From NCBI GenBank assembly GCA_947625955.1, contig CANQQH010000005.1:1-22362 (forward strand): 22,362 bases of DNA, read 5' to 3'. Of the stretch, positions 14,351-20,797 are shown piece after piece. The stretch comes from an uncultured Clostridia bacterium. Its GTDB lineage: Bacteria > Bacillota > Clostridia > Christensenellales > UBA1242. The first letter of the stretch is position 1. Every line of letters begins with the position of its first letter. The position numbers and the translations under genes are program-made. The notes beneath the pieces are model-generated. The model was not told the origin of the DNA. It ran no database searches and saw only the letters and a program-made list of their open reading frames with translations.

Positions 14351-14707
14351 ATTTGCGCTTTTAGCCAAAAAGATGATGCTAGTTACGGGGAATTTGTGCC
14401 GCCGGTTCGGTAGAGAGGCGGAACAAGACTTTTCTTTCTTTGCACATTTCATAATCTTCACCCTATCTGCTGCTTTTCGTCGAAACGAAAGCTCTTCTTT
14501 CGCAAAACCCTATCGGCTTTTGCATTATCTATCGCTTTGTTTCTCCTCTCCCCAAAAAACTTTCGTTTTTCGGGGACCCCGATAAAAACATCCACAACGG
14601 GGTTGGTGTCAACTTTGAGAGGCCAGCCAAAACGGAGTAATCATTGAATAAGTTTTCCCAGTTATCACATATTCTATCGACTAGAGCAGCAAATAGTATT
14701 AGATTTT
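14312..14707 (-). ncRNA. Candidate large structured RNA, copy 2
   Basis: About 400 nt aligned with copy 1: hairpin at 14312-14350, CTTTTAG-CCAAAA (14358-14368), CCGCC/GGCGG stem in place of TTCGC/GCGAA, the near-identical block beginning CTGCTGCTTTTCGTCG (from 14467), the CCCC...GGGG hairpin, TTCTA-TCGAC-TAGAG in place of TTCTG-TTGAC-CAGGG, and the same 20-nt end (14688-14707). Stems vary while loops and junctions stay, which is typical of structured RNA. On the minus strand a TAGAAT at about 14716-14721 lies just before the 5' end and the 14312-14350 hairpin with its U-run is at the 3' end. Confidence 0.6.
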
Positions 14708-14714
14708 GGCAGTC

Positions 14715-14843
14715 TCATTCTAGACCCAATGCGGTCAGGACTCTTTTCAAGGTTTGACCGGCAACTTTTCGGGCTGCTTTCTTGCCGCGCGAAAGGATTG
14801 CGTCAAGAATTTGCCTGTTATAAAACTCATAATTTATCTTCAT
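14715..14843 (-). CDS. Possible 42-aa cationic small protein
   Basis: Minus-strand ORF with codon use like the host genes, encoding an amphipathic, basic peptide: MKINYEFYNRQILDAILSRG, then KKAARKVAGQTLKRVLTALG, then LE. No Shine-Dalgarno is seen; the ATG is 15 nt past the terminator hairpin at 14858-14879, and the stop overlaps the TAGAAT proposed for RNA copy 2. It could be a real microprotein, a gene remnant, or chance. Confidence 0.3.
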   Translation of the reverse strand: MKINYEFYNRQILDAILSRGKKAARKVAGQTLKRVLTALGLE

Positions 14844-14857
14844 TTGCAAAAGAAAAA

Positions 14858-14879
14858 CCGCAAATTTTGCAATTTGCGG
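14858..14879. terminator. Terminator of the DUF1292-like operon
   Basis: CCGCAAAT-TTTGCA-ATTTGCGG hairpin followed on the minus strand by TTTTTCTTTT. Located directly 3' of the 83-aa gene. Confidence 0.8.
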
Positions 14880-14886
14880 CGCTATT

Positions 14887-15138
14887 TTATGTGTTTTTTA
14901 ATAGTTTTTCGGCAATAGCTTTTCCCTCGGGTGTTGATGCAACAACTTCACTCATAAACAAATCGTCCACAACGAACTCAACTTTGTTGTCGTTCTTCAT
15001 ATGAAGCAACGCCGCCTTTGGATCATCATTGAGACTTAGGCAAAGAAGATAATTGTTGTTTTTATAACTGATCTTTTTCTTAACAAGGTATTTTACCCCA
15101 TCATCAAGCAGAATTGCTTTGTTTTCTTGAATAACCAT
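14887..15138 (-). CDS. Small DUF1292-like protein
   Basis: 83-aa acidic/basic mixed protein. The pattern DDGVKYLVKKKISYKNNNYLLCLSLNDDPKAALLHMK...VVDDLFMSEV resembles the DUF1292/YrzB fold common in Bacillota and Mycoplasmatota; function unknown. Start overlaps the stop of the upstream gene by one base (TAATG) and has AAGGGGG, so it is the second gene of a two-gene operon. Confidence 0.6.
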   Translation of the reverse strand: MVIQENKAILLDDGVKYLVKKKISYKNNNYLLCLSLNDDPKAALLHMKNDNKVEFVVDDLFMSEVVASTPEGKAIAEKLLKNT

Positions 15139-15839
15139 TATTTATCCCCCTTGTTTTCTTCGTTTTCGTTGTTTATTTTGCTTTGTTTAAGATAGTCAGG
15201 CACGCCTTCAACAAGATATTTATGATTAAGCATCTTCATTTGCAAATACATATCATACAAATGTCCGCCTGTCAGATCATCATCAGGGCTAGGTAAAGTG
15301 CCATTTTTCTTTACATATTTAAGCATTGCTTTTTCGAACTTCTTCAAATGGTCAAATTCAGCCATAGTCAAGCCCAGATCTGCTGCTTTCTTTTCTTGTT
15401 TACCTCGCCCCCAAATACGAATTATCGATGACTCTGCCAGCACGCCAACGGAAACAAGACCAGCAACTATTGCTGACAACCCAAAATCACCTGTTGCACC
15501 AGCAGCTGTAAGATAAGTAAACATTCCTGATCCCAATCCTACACCCACTGAAGTCCAAGAATCTTTTAGTGCCAACCCATAAGCCACATCTTCATTATTC
15601 ACCTTATTATGAAAATTGGTATCACTACTCTTTTCAAAGTCTCCATAGACGAAATTAAACTTTTCCAAAAGCGTTTTTTCAGCCTTTTCAATTTCCTCTT
15701 TTGGAACATCAATATTGGCATCAACAATTTCTGCCTCACGAGGATTTTGGTCTACCCCAAAGACCTCATCGTAATACTTTGCTGCCCATTCAATAATTTG
15801 TTTTTCACTAAAACCTACTGGTTTTTTACCTCTACTCAT
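15138..15839 (-). CDS. Unknown protein with central hydrophobic glycine-rich region
   Basis: 233-aa protein I do not recognise. Charged N-terminal half (1-90); Gly/Ala-rich hydrophobic stretch at about 97-140 (SVGVGLGSGMFTYLTAAGATGDFG..., then AIVAGLVSVGVLAESSIIRIWG), likely one or two membrane-inserted helices; charged C-terminal region rich in Lys and Asn. A strong promoter and a 12-G tract at the ribosome binding position lie directly upstream. Operon with the DUF1292-like gene. Confidence 0.7.
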   Translation of the reverse strand: MSRGKKPVGFSEKQIIEWAAKYYDEVFGVDQNPREAEIVDANIDVPKEEIEKAEKTLLEKFNFVYGDFEKSSDTNFHNKVNNEDVAYGLALKDSWTSVGVGLGSGMFTYLTAAGATGDFGLSAIVAGLVSVGVLAESSIIRIWGRGKQEKKAADLGLTMAEFDHLKKFEKAMLKYVKKNGTLPSPDDDLTGGHLYDMYLQMKMLNHKYLVEGVPDYLKQSKINNENEENKGDK

Positions 15840-15842
15840 ATA

Positions 15843-15854
15843 CCCCCCCCCCCC
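15843..15854 (-). repeat. 12-G homopolymer at the ribosome binding site
   Basis: On the coding strand twelve G residues end 3 nt before the ATG at 15839 and sit between the promoter and the start codon, replacing an ordinary Shine-Dalgarno. Tracts of this kind change length by slipped-strand pairing. Confidence 0.85.
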
Positions 15855-15868
15855 ATTTTTACAGGCTT

Positions 15869-15897
15869 AGTATAACATTCAAAAAGTAAAATGTCAA
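15869..15897 (-). promoter_or_regulatory. Promoter of the poly-G-controlled operon
   Basis: Minus strand TTGACA (15897-15892), 17-nt spacer, TATACT (15874-15869). Start site expected about 20 nt upstream of the G tract. Confidence 0.85.
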
Positions 15898-15950
15898 CAC
15901 ATTTCATTTTTTGTTACCCCAAAATTGATTGGCAGGAACATGGATTGTGC

Positions 15951-15980
15951 TTGATTTTTGAGCTCAATTGCTGGTATAAT
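15951..15980 (+). promoter_or_regulatory. Promoter of the restriction-modification genes
   Basis: TTGATT (15951-15956), 18-nt spacer, TATAAT (15975-15980); GAGGTGG follows before the methyltransferase ATG. Divergent from the poly-G operon promoter. Confidence 0.65.
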
Positions 15981-15998
15981 TTCATTGAGGTGGAACTG

Positions 15999-16955
15999 AT
16001 GAAGGCAGAGAGAAACAAAACAATAGATTTCAGTTTGGAAAGTGGGCGCGCCTACGCTGAAAGGTGCATATCCGTTTCCAAACCCGTTTCGCTTGAAGAG
16101 GTTGTCAACAAGACTATTCTTGGCGACTCTTTGCAAGTTCTGGATTTTCTTCCGCAAAGGTCTGTGGACTTGCTTTTCGTTGACCCTTGCTATAACCTCG
16201 ACAAGCAATTTCACGGAATGAAATTTTCAAAGCTCAGCGACACGGACTACGCCAAATACACCTGTGCTTGGATTGAAAAAACACTGCCACTATTGAAGCC
16301 GACGGCAAGCATATACGTTTGCTGCGACTGGAAAACAAGCATGGTTATCGGCAGCATCCTGAACCAATATTTCAATGTTATCAACCGCATAACCTGGCAA
16401 AGGGAGAAAGGCCGCGGAGCAACAATGAACTGGAAAAACGGTATGGAAGACATTTGGTTTGCAACCATGTCGCCACGCTACACCTTCAATGTGAAAGATG
16501 TGATGTCGAGGCGAAAAGTGGTTGCACCCTACAAGGAGAACGGAAAGCCAAAGGATTGGGAAGAAACCGAAGACGGGCGCTACCGAAACACCTACCCATC
16601 GAACTTTTGGGACGACATCTCCATCCCCTACTGGTCCATGCCGGAGAACACCGCCCATCCAACGCAAAAGCCTGAAAAACTTCTTGCGAAACTCATACTT
16701 GCCAGCACGAACAAAGGCGATGTGATACTAGACCCATTCCTGGGCTCGGGCACAACCTCAGTTGTTGCGAAGAAGCTCGGGCGAAAATATATTGGAATTG
16801 AGAAGGACCCACTCTATTGCGCTTGGGCGGAATACAGGCTTGAACAAGCCGAGACCGACAATACCATTCAAGGCTACACCGACGGCGTATTCTGGGAAAG
16901 GAACACCCTCGCCGAGCAGAAAAAATTGATGCAAAAGAAACAGCCAAAGGACTAA
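15999..16955 (+). CDS. Type II DNA methyltransferase (beta-group, N6-A or N4-C)
   Basis: 318-aa amino-methyltransferase. The catalytic motif IV, VDPCYNL (residues 61-67), precedes the AdoMet motif I, DPFLGSGTT (245-253), the order of the beta group; HPTQKP (220-225) is also typical. The motif reads DPCY instead of the usual DPPY. The variable segment between them holds the target-recognition part; specificity cannot be read from the sequence. The reading frame extends upstream to 15891, but the ATG at 15999 has GAGGTGG at good spacing. The next gene starts 5 nt after its stop. Confidence 0.88.
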   Translation: MKAERNKTIDFSLESGRAYAERCISVSKPVSLEEVVNKTILGDSLQVLDFLPQRSVDLLFVDPCYNLDKQFHGMKFSKLSDTDYAKYTCAWIEKTLPLLKPTASIYVCCDWKTSMVIGSILNQYFNVINRITWQREKGRGATMNWKNGMEDIWFATMSPRYTFNVKDVMSRRKVVAPYKENGKPKDWEETEDGRYRNTYPSNFWDDISIPYWSMPENTAHPTQKPEKLLAKLILASTNKGDVILDPFLGSGTTSVVAKKLGRKYIGIEKDPLYCAWAEYRLEQAETDNTIQGYTDGVFWERNTLAEQKKLMQKKQPKD

Positions 16956-16960
16956 CGCAA

Positions 16961-18109
16961 GTGAACGAGAAAAAATTTGAAGACCTTTTGAAATATATAG
17001 AAAGTTTGAATGGCATTAACGACAAAGACAAGCTTGCCGACCTCGTGAAGGCACGCTTCAATCTTTCGACCGACAGAAAGATTTTCTATTGCGACGACTT
17101 CGCCATACGATTCAGCAAAGCCAAAACGCATAACATCAGCAACACAATTTTGTCGCTATCAAAGCTGCAAAAATATGACGACCGCCCTGTTATTTCCTGC
17201 GTTGTTTTGCCAAACGAGAACTATATGATGCTTTGCAACAGCACCTTTCTCAAAAAGATAAGTCAAACCTCGCAAAAACTTTGCGTGGACAACATCAGGG
17301 GCAGCTTCAACCACTCAGACATTTTGAAAAATGTTGCAGAAATTGAGAATTGCCCTGACAATTTTTTGAAAATTTTCGCGTTGCACACCAGCTTTGAAGA
17401 TAACTTGGTGCGCATTGTTGAAGCCACCAACGGCATCGTTGCCCATGGGCACAAGTTCGAGCTGAACGCCAATGCAGAAAAAGTCTTGCTGGAAGCTCCA
17501 CAAAGAGAACAAGAATTTCTTTCGTCAATGTTTTATGAGGCTCTAAACGCAGACTTGGCGGCAAGAGTTGACAAAGTCAAAAACGAGATTGCCATTGCAG
17601 CTGCAAACAAAAATGTGAACATCAAGGGCAATGTTGTTGAGTTTTTGATAACAGGCGAAGGCACGGCTCACGATGAACTCATCGATGCCCTCAACCAAAA
17701 TAGGCCGCTGCCACAAATAAAGAACAGCCACGACTTTGGCGACTATAATTGCAAACTTGGAAAATACGAAATCAAGACGGACATAAAATTGAAAGACCTG
17801 TCTTTGCAATCCAGTCCCAAAGCCTACAACATTGATAAACTCTTGGAATTTTTGTCGGCTGAAAATTCTATCTATCTGCTATACTTCGTTGGCGTTGGCA
17901 AGAACAAGAAAATTTCAACTTTCCTATGCCCTGTTTTCAGCCCAGACTTGCTTGACACCATGCAAATAAACCCACTTTGGGCAGGCAGAAATTCGCGCGG
18001 AGTTGCACAATTTAATGGCGAGGCCATTCAAAAAATCATTGACACCAAGCCGACAGACATTGACATTAAAAAAGCACAAGAATTTTTGAAGAAACTCTTC
18101 ATAATGTAA
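16961..18109 (+). CDS. Putative type II restriction endonuclease (PD-ExK type)
   Basis: 382-aa protein, not recognised by overall sequence. It is called from context and a nuclease-like motif: 5 nt behind the methyltransferase, with Asp258/Asp261 followed by Glu270-x-Lys272 in HDFGDYNCKLGKYEIKTDIK, and Glu227 in GNVVEFLITG as the usual upstream acidic residue. The N-terminal 200 residues may carry the DNA-recognition part. Start is GTG at 16961 with AAAGGA about 9 nt upstream. Terminated by a hairpin shared with the convergent gene. Confidence 0.72.
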   Translation: MNEKKFEDLLKYIESLNGINDKDKLADLVKARFNLSTDRKIFYCDDFAIRFSKAKTHNISNTILSLSKLQKYDDRPVISCVVLPNENYMMLCNSTFLKKISQTSQKLCVDNIRGSFNHSDILKNVAEIENCPDNFLKIFALHTSFEDNLVRIVEATNGIVAHGHKFELNANAEKVLLEAPQREQEFLSSMFYEALNADLAARVDKVKNEIAIAAANKNVNIKGNVVEFLITGEGTAHDELIDALNQNRPLPQIKNSHDFGDYNCKLGKYEIKTDIKLKDLSLQSSPKAYNIDKLLEFLSAENSIYLLYFVGVGKNKKISTFLCPVFSPDLLDTMQINPLWAGRNSRGVAQFNGEAIQKIIDTKPTDIDIKKAQEFLKKLFIM

Positions 18110-18116
18110 GAAAAAG

Positions 18117-18141
18117 GGAAGCCGCTAAGCTTCCTTTTTTT
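18117..18141. terminator. Terminator between the nuclease and HExxH genes
   Basis: GGAAGC-N6-GCTTCC with a preceding A-run and seven T; serves the plus-strand nuclease gene and can serve the convergent minus-strand gene. Confidence 0.8.
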
Positions 18142-18150
18142 GATAGCTGT

Positions 18151-19077
18151 TTAGTGCGAATTTGCTTCGCGGATTTCAAGCATTTCGGTGAACCTGCGTT
18201 CAAGTTCTTTGACGATCTCATTTTTATGCTTTTCAACAAGTTCCAGCGCGCCTTTATATTTTTCTTCCTTGTCTAAGTCATAGTATTTTTCAAGCTCGGC
18301 GAAGAGCCTTTCGGCGTCAGCCTTGCTATCGAACTTCTCTGGAATGATAATAGTGCTCAAAATATGCTTTTTGAAAAGTTCGTCATCTGCAAAATATTTC
18401 TTTCTAAGTTCTTCGATTTTAATAAGTTCAAAATATCTTGCGTCAAACTCGGTTGGAAATCTGTGGTTTTCTGGCGGCGTCCACTCCAAAACCTTCTTGT
18501 CCAAAAGTTCCCAATATATTGTCACATAGAACATTGAGAAAACCAAAATCATACTTTCCAAATCTTCGGGGCAACCCTCAACGTTGGTGAGATACTTTTC
18601 ATATTGCTTTTGCTTGGTGTGTTCGTTCTCGTGGAAGAGCAAGTTGAGAAGGTCGTATTTGATGGTTTTATAGCTGCCCGAATGGCAAACGAGTTCGTCG
18701 GCGTCCATTTTGCGCATCCTCAAAACATAGTCGTGAATAATCTTTTCAAACTTGGAGGCGCTTTTCTCGTCGTAGCTTTTCATGAGGCTGTCAATCTGCT
18801 TTTTGAGTTTTTTGGGCTGCGTGTCGTCGAACTTGGTTTCAAGTAGGGTTTGCAATCTCAGCTTGTTTATCTTGATTCTAACGTCATTAACAACCGCGCT
18901 TTTGCCGAAGTTTTCGCTTTCTTCAAACTCAACGCGCAAAGCCTTGTCTGCAATGCCGTAGTCTTCGCACACCATCTTGCTCAGCTCGTTAAGCTTCTTG
19001 ATGAGCGCATCATAGTCGATTGGAAAAGTGAAATTTTCCAAAAAGCTTTTTGCCTCAGCCAACAATTTTTTGTTCAT
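18151..19077 (-). CDS. Unknown protein with HExxH metallopeptidase-like motif
   Basis: 308-aa soluble, highly charged protein, no signal peptide or membrane helix. DLLNLLFHENEHTKQKQYEKY contains H149-E150-x-x-H153, the zinc-peptidase motif in a helix; a third ligand is not evident. The C-terminal third is Lys/Glu-rich and probably helical. Not recognised as a known family. The start at 19077 is chosen for GGGGAGAG before the ATG rather than an in-frame ATG 8 codons upstream. Convergent with the restriction-modification genes, so it may be part of the same accessory block. Confidence 0.65.
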   Translation of the reverse strand: MNKKLLAEAKSFLENFTFPIDYDALIKKLNELSKMVCEDYGIADKALRVEFEESENFGKSAVVNDVRIKINKLRLQTLLETKFDDTQPKKLKKQIDSLMKSYDEKSASKFEKIIHDYVLRMRKMDADELVCHSGSYKTIKYDLLNLLFHENEHTKQKQYEKYLTNVEGCPEDLESMILVFSMFYVTIYWELLDKKVLEWTPPENHRFPTEFDARYFELIKIEELRKKYFADDELFKKHILSTIIIPEKFDSKADAERLFAELEKYYDLDKEEKYKGALELVEKHKNEIVKELERRFTEMLEIREANSH

Positions 19078-19099
19078 TGCTCTCTCCCCTTTCGCCAAC

Positions 19100-19127
19100 A
19101 TTATATCATTATATTAGAAAGTCTCAA
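19100..19127 (-). promoter_or_regulatory. Likely promoter of the HExxH gene
   Basis: Minus strand TTGAGA (19127-19122), 16-nt spacer, TATAAT (19105-19100). Confidence 0.5.
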
Positions 19128-19135
19128 ACAAAAAA

Positions 19136-19152
19136 TCGAGCGAGACGCCCGA
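19136..19152 (-). terminator. Terminator of the small membrane protein operon
   Basis: Minus strand TCGGGCG-TCT-CGCTCGA stem (one G-T pair) followed by TTTTTT, 24 nt past the 97-aa gene. Confidence 0.75.
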
Positions 19153-19175
19153 CTTTTGCAACCAATTTAGCTTTT

Positions 19176-19469
19176 CTAAATAATGATTATTAATATTATA
19201 GCCACCCAATATATCAGTTTCAAAGTGAAGCTCAAAATCCAGCCAAGAATAAATTTCCTTCTTTCCTCTTTTTCTTTTGCATAGAAAAATCCAAAGAAAC
19301 CAAACAAGCTGATAATATACGCAAGAGCCATTCCCAGCCAAAAGTTGAAATCAATCTTGTTGTATATCGCTAGCATGCATAGCAGAGATAAAATAATTAT
19401 TCCGCCCAAAAACAATAAAACTGTTATAACAGATAAAGTATGCATTTCAACAGTCGTTTGCTCAATCAT
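19176..19469 (-). CDS. Small three-TM membrane protein
   Basis: 97-aa hydrophobic protein. Helices at about 12-36, 42-63 and 74-97. Between the last two lies KEKEERRKFILGWILSF, which matches ERKTFMSGWIKAF of the first gene of the operon, so the two share a module. Function unknown. AAGGGGG precedes its ATG. Last gene before the terminator. Confidence 0.7.
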   Translation of the reverse strand: MIEQTTVEMHTLSVITVLLFLGGIIILSLLCMLAIYNKIDFNFWLGMALAYIISLFGFFGFFYAKEKEERRKFILGWILSFTLKLIYWVAIILIIII

Positions 19470-19481
19470 TTACTCACCCCC

Positions 19482-19934
19482 TTAAAATGCGGTTATGTCC
19501 GCAAGCTTGAAAGATGCCGGTTTAACATTAAGCCAGCCAATATAGGTTGCTTCAAATCTCCAAGTTTCATCTTTCCCCAAGTTGTTCATATTGTCTAATG
19601 CTGTTCCCAAATTGTTTCCGTTCTCATCATATATTGAAAATTCAACACTGGCATAGCTGAGATTTCTATTCTTATTGTTTTTTGCTATGCCTGTAATCTT
19701 GACCGTATAGCCAAGATATTCGTTATACTCATATGTCATGCTGACATTAGATATTAGCAATTCAGCATTGGAGTTAGTATTTTGGTCATTTGACCCTGTT
19801 ACGCCGAAAATCACTCCAAACACTATAAGAGCACCTATTATTCCAAGTGCAATCCAAAGACCTTTCTTCGATTTGTTCGAACTGTTTTCCTGGGGTGGTT
19901 CATTACTTTGAGTGTATATTACATTTTCTTCCAT
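19482..19934 (-). CDS. Membrane-anchored FxLYD-domain protein
   Basis: 150-aa protein: polar Asn/Gln/Ser-rich N-terminus (MEENVIYTQSNEPPQENSSN), one transmembrane helix at about 27-47 and an extracytoplasmic domain with the FxLYD-like core YASVEFSIYDENGNNLGTAL (about 100-119). Such domains are small beta-sandwiches of unknown ligand. AGGAGA before the ATG. Third long gene of the XRE-linked operon; its N-terminus resembles the 30-aa ORF two genes upstream. Confidence 0.72.
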   Translation of the reverse strand: MEENVIYTQSNEPPQENSSNKSKKGLWIALGIIGALIVFGVIFGVTGSNDQNTNSNAELLISNVSMTYEYNEYLGYTVKITGIAKNNKNRNLSYASVEFSIYDENGNNLGTALDNMNNLGKDETWRFEATYIGWLNVKPASFKLADITAF

Positions 19935-19943
19935 AACGTTCTC

Positions 19944-20300
19944 CTATTTTTTACCTAAGTATTTTTCATCCCATTCCTTCTGTTTCTGAACAGTTAGAGC
20001 AATATAAATGATTCCTGGAAACAAATAAAATATCAAGCCCAAAACCGCCAACCCGACATTTATCTTAGGTCGCGGTGGCGCCATTGTAACAACATTGCGC
20101 GTTATTTGTGTGTTTGGTTGCGCGGTGTAATAATTATTCACAATTGTGCCCGCGTTGTTAGTTGTGTTAATAGAGTTGTCATAATTTCTTATTGCCTTTT
20201 CAGTAACATATGCAGAGTTGCAATAAGGACAAACGCCAGCATCTTTTTGTTCATCAACTTGAATATTTGCACCACATGATGTGCACTTTGCTTCTTTCAT
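19944..20300 (-). CDS. Zinc-ribbon protein with C-terminal membrane segment
   Basis: 118-aa protein. N-terminal zinc ribbon with Cys6, Cys9, Cys24 and Cys27 (CTSCG...CPYCN), a low-complexity Asn/Thr linker (about 40-76) and a hydrophobic helix at about 80-104 (INVGLAVLGLIFYLFPGIIY) with a short charged tail. The ribbon would be cytosolic, sensing or docking beside the membrane. GGAGG is provided inside the 30-aa ORF, whose TGA overlaps this ATG. Confidence 0.72.
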   Translation of the reverse strand: MKEAKCTSCGANIQVDEQKDAGVCPYCNSAYVTEKAIRNYDNSINTTNNAGTIVNNYYTAQPNTQITRNVVTMAPPRPKINVGLAVLGLIFYLFPGIIYIALTVQKQKEWDEKYLGKK

Positions 20301-20389
20301 CTATTTCCTCCGTATAATTTTTTATTAAATCTACCATAATTATTAGAATTTTCGTTTGAGTTTTGAGTATCAATTGCGTTTTCTTCCAT
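20297..20389 (-). CDS. 30-aa ORF, relict or microprotein related to the FxLYD gene start
   Basis: Encodes MEENAIDTQNSNENSNNYGR then FNKKLYGGNR. GAGGTG is 5 nt before its ATG, and its TGA overlaps the next ATG (ATGA). Its first residues parallel the FxLYD protein (MEENAIDTQ against MEENVIYTQ), so it may be what is left of a duplicated gene or a translated coupling peptide. Confidence 0.45.
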   Translation of the reverse strand: MEENAIDTQNSNENSNNYGRFNKKLYGGNR

Positions 20390-20399
20390 TGGACACCTC

Positions 20400-20696
20400 T
20401 TAGTATATTGAGTCATATAAGTTGTTTATTGCCCTTGAAACTTGTACCCCATAAATAATTCCCACAATAACACCAATAACAATTTCAACAATGAAAGCTT
20501 TTATCCAACCACTCATAAAAGTCTTTCTTTCGTAGGAACCTTCTTTATACATGCACACGCCAATCACCAAGCCTATGATACCTAAAAACAAACCGCATAC
20601 AACGCCTATTGCTGTCTTGCTTTCTGGTGATTGCTGTGGTTCCTGCTTGTTTTGCTGCGTGGATTGTGGTTGTTGATTTTCTTCGGCACCTTCCAT
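20400..20696 (-). CDS. Small two-TM membrane protein with Gln-rich N-terminus
   Basis: 98-aa first gene of the operon. Gln/Asn/Glu-rich cytosolic N-terminus (about 1-27), helices at about 28-49 and 65-86, joined by YKEGSYERKTFMSGWIKAF, the motif shared with the 97-aa protein. AAAGGAG before the ATG. Expressed from the XRE-facing promoter. Function unknown. Confidence 0.7.
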   Translation of the reverse strand: MEGAEENQQPQSTQQNKQEPQQSPESKTAIGVVCGLFLGIIGLVIGVCMYKEGSYERKTFMSGWIKAFIVEIVIGVIVGIIYGVQVSRAINNLYDSIY

Positions 20697-20735
20697 GATT
20701 TTCTCCTTTGTATATTTGTATCTTACTTGTTAATA

Positions 20736-20764
20736 ATTATATTAGGTCTTTTGACCTAAGTCAA
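20736..20764 (-). promoter_or_regulatory. Promoter of the membrane operon with palindromic operator in the spacer
   Basis: Minus strand TTGACT (20764-20759), 17-nt spacer, TATAAT (20741-20736). The perfect palindrome TTAGGTC-TTTT-GACCTAA (20742-20759) fills the spacer exactly, so a bound repressor would block RNA polymerase. Confidence 0.85.
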
Positions 20765-20797
20765 GTCTTTTGACCTACTCGGTTATAAATTTATAGT
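20765..20797 (+). promoter_or_regulatory. XRE gene promoter with second operator copy
   Basis: GTC-TTTT-GACCTA (20765-20777) repeats the operator core 19 bp (about two helical turns) from the first. It overlaps a -35-like TTGACC (20770-20775); -10 candidates are TATAAA (20784-20789) and TATAGT (20792-20797), both very near the ATG at 20798. Autoregulation is inferred. Confidence 0.6.

Noticed and set aside
13892..14461. 189-aa minus-strand reading frame across the repeat region
   Set aside because: It crosses both RNA copies and the terminator hairpin between them, and copy 2 does not preserve the frame. Its composition (Lys/Glu/Arg stretches from hairpin arms) fits structured RNA better than protein.
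13788..14707. RNase P RNA, tmRNA or 6S RNA as the identity of the structured RNA
   Set aside because: None of the hallmark sequences of these RNAs (RNase P GAGGAAAGUCC core, tmRNA tag frame with tRNA-like ends, 6S central bubble) are visible, and two tandem copies would be odd.
15891..15998. Upstream extension of the methyltransferase frame
   Set aside because: It starts before the promoter found at 15951-15980, overlaps the divergent promoter, and has no ribosome binding site; the ATG at 15999 has a good one.
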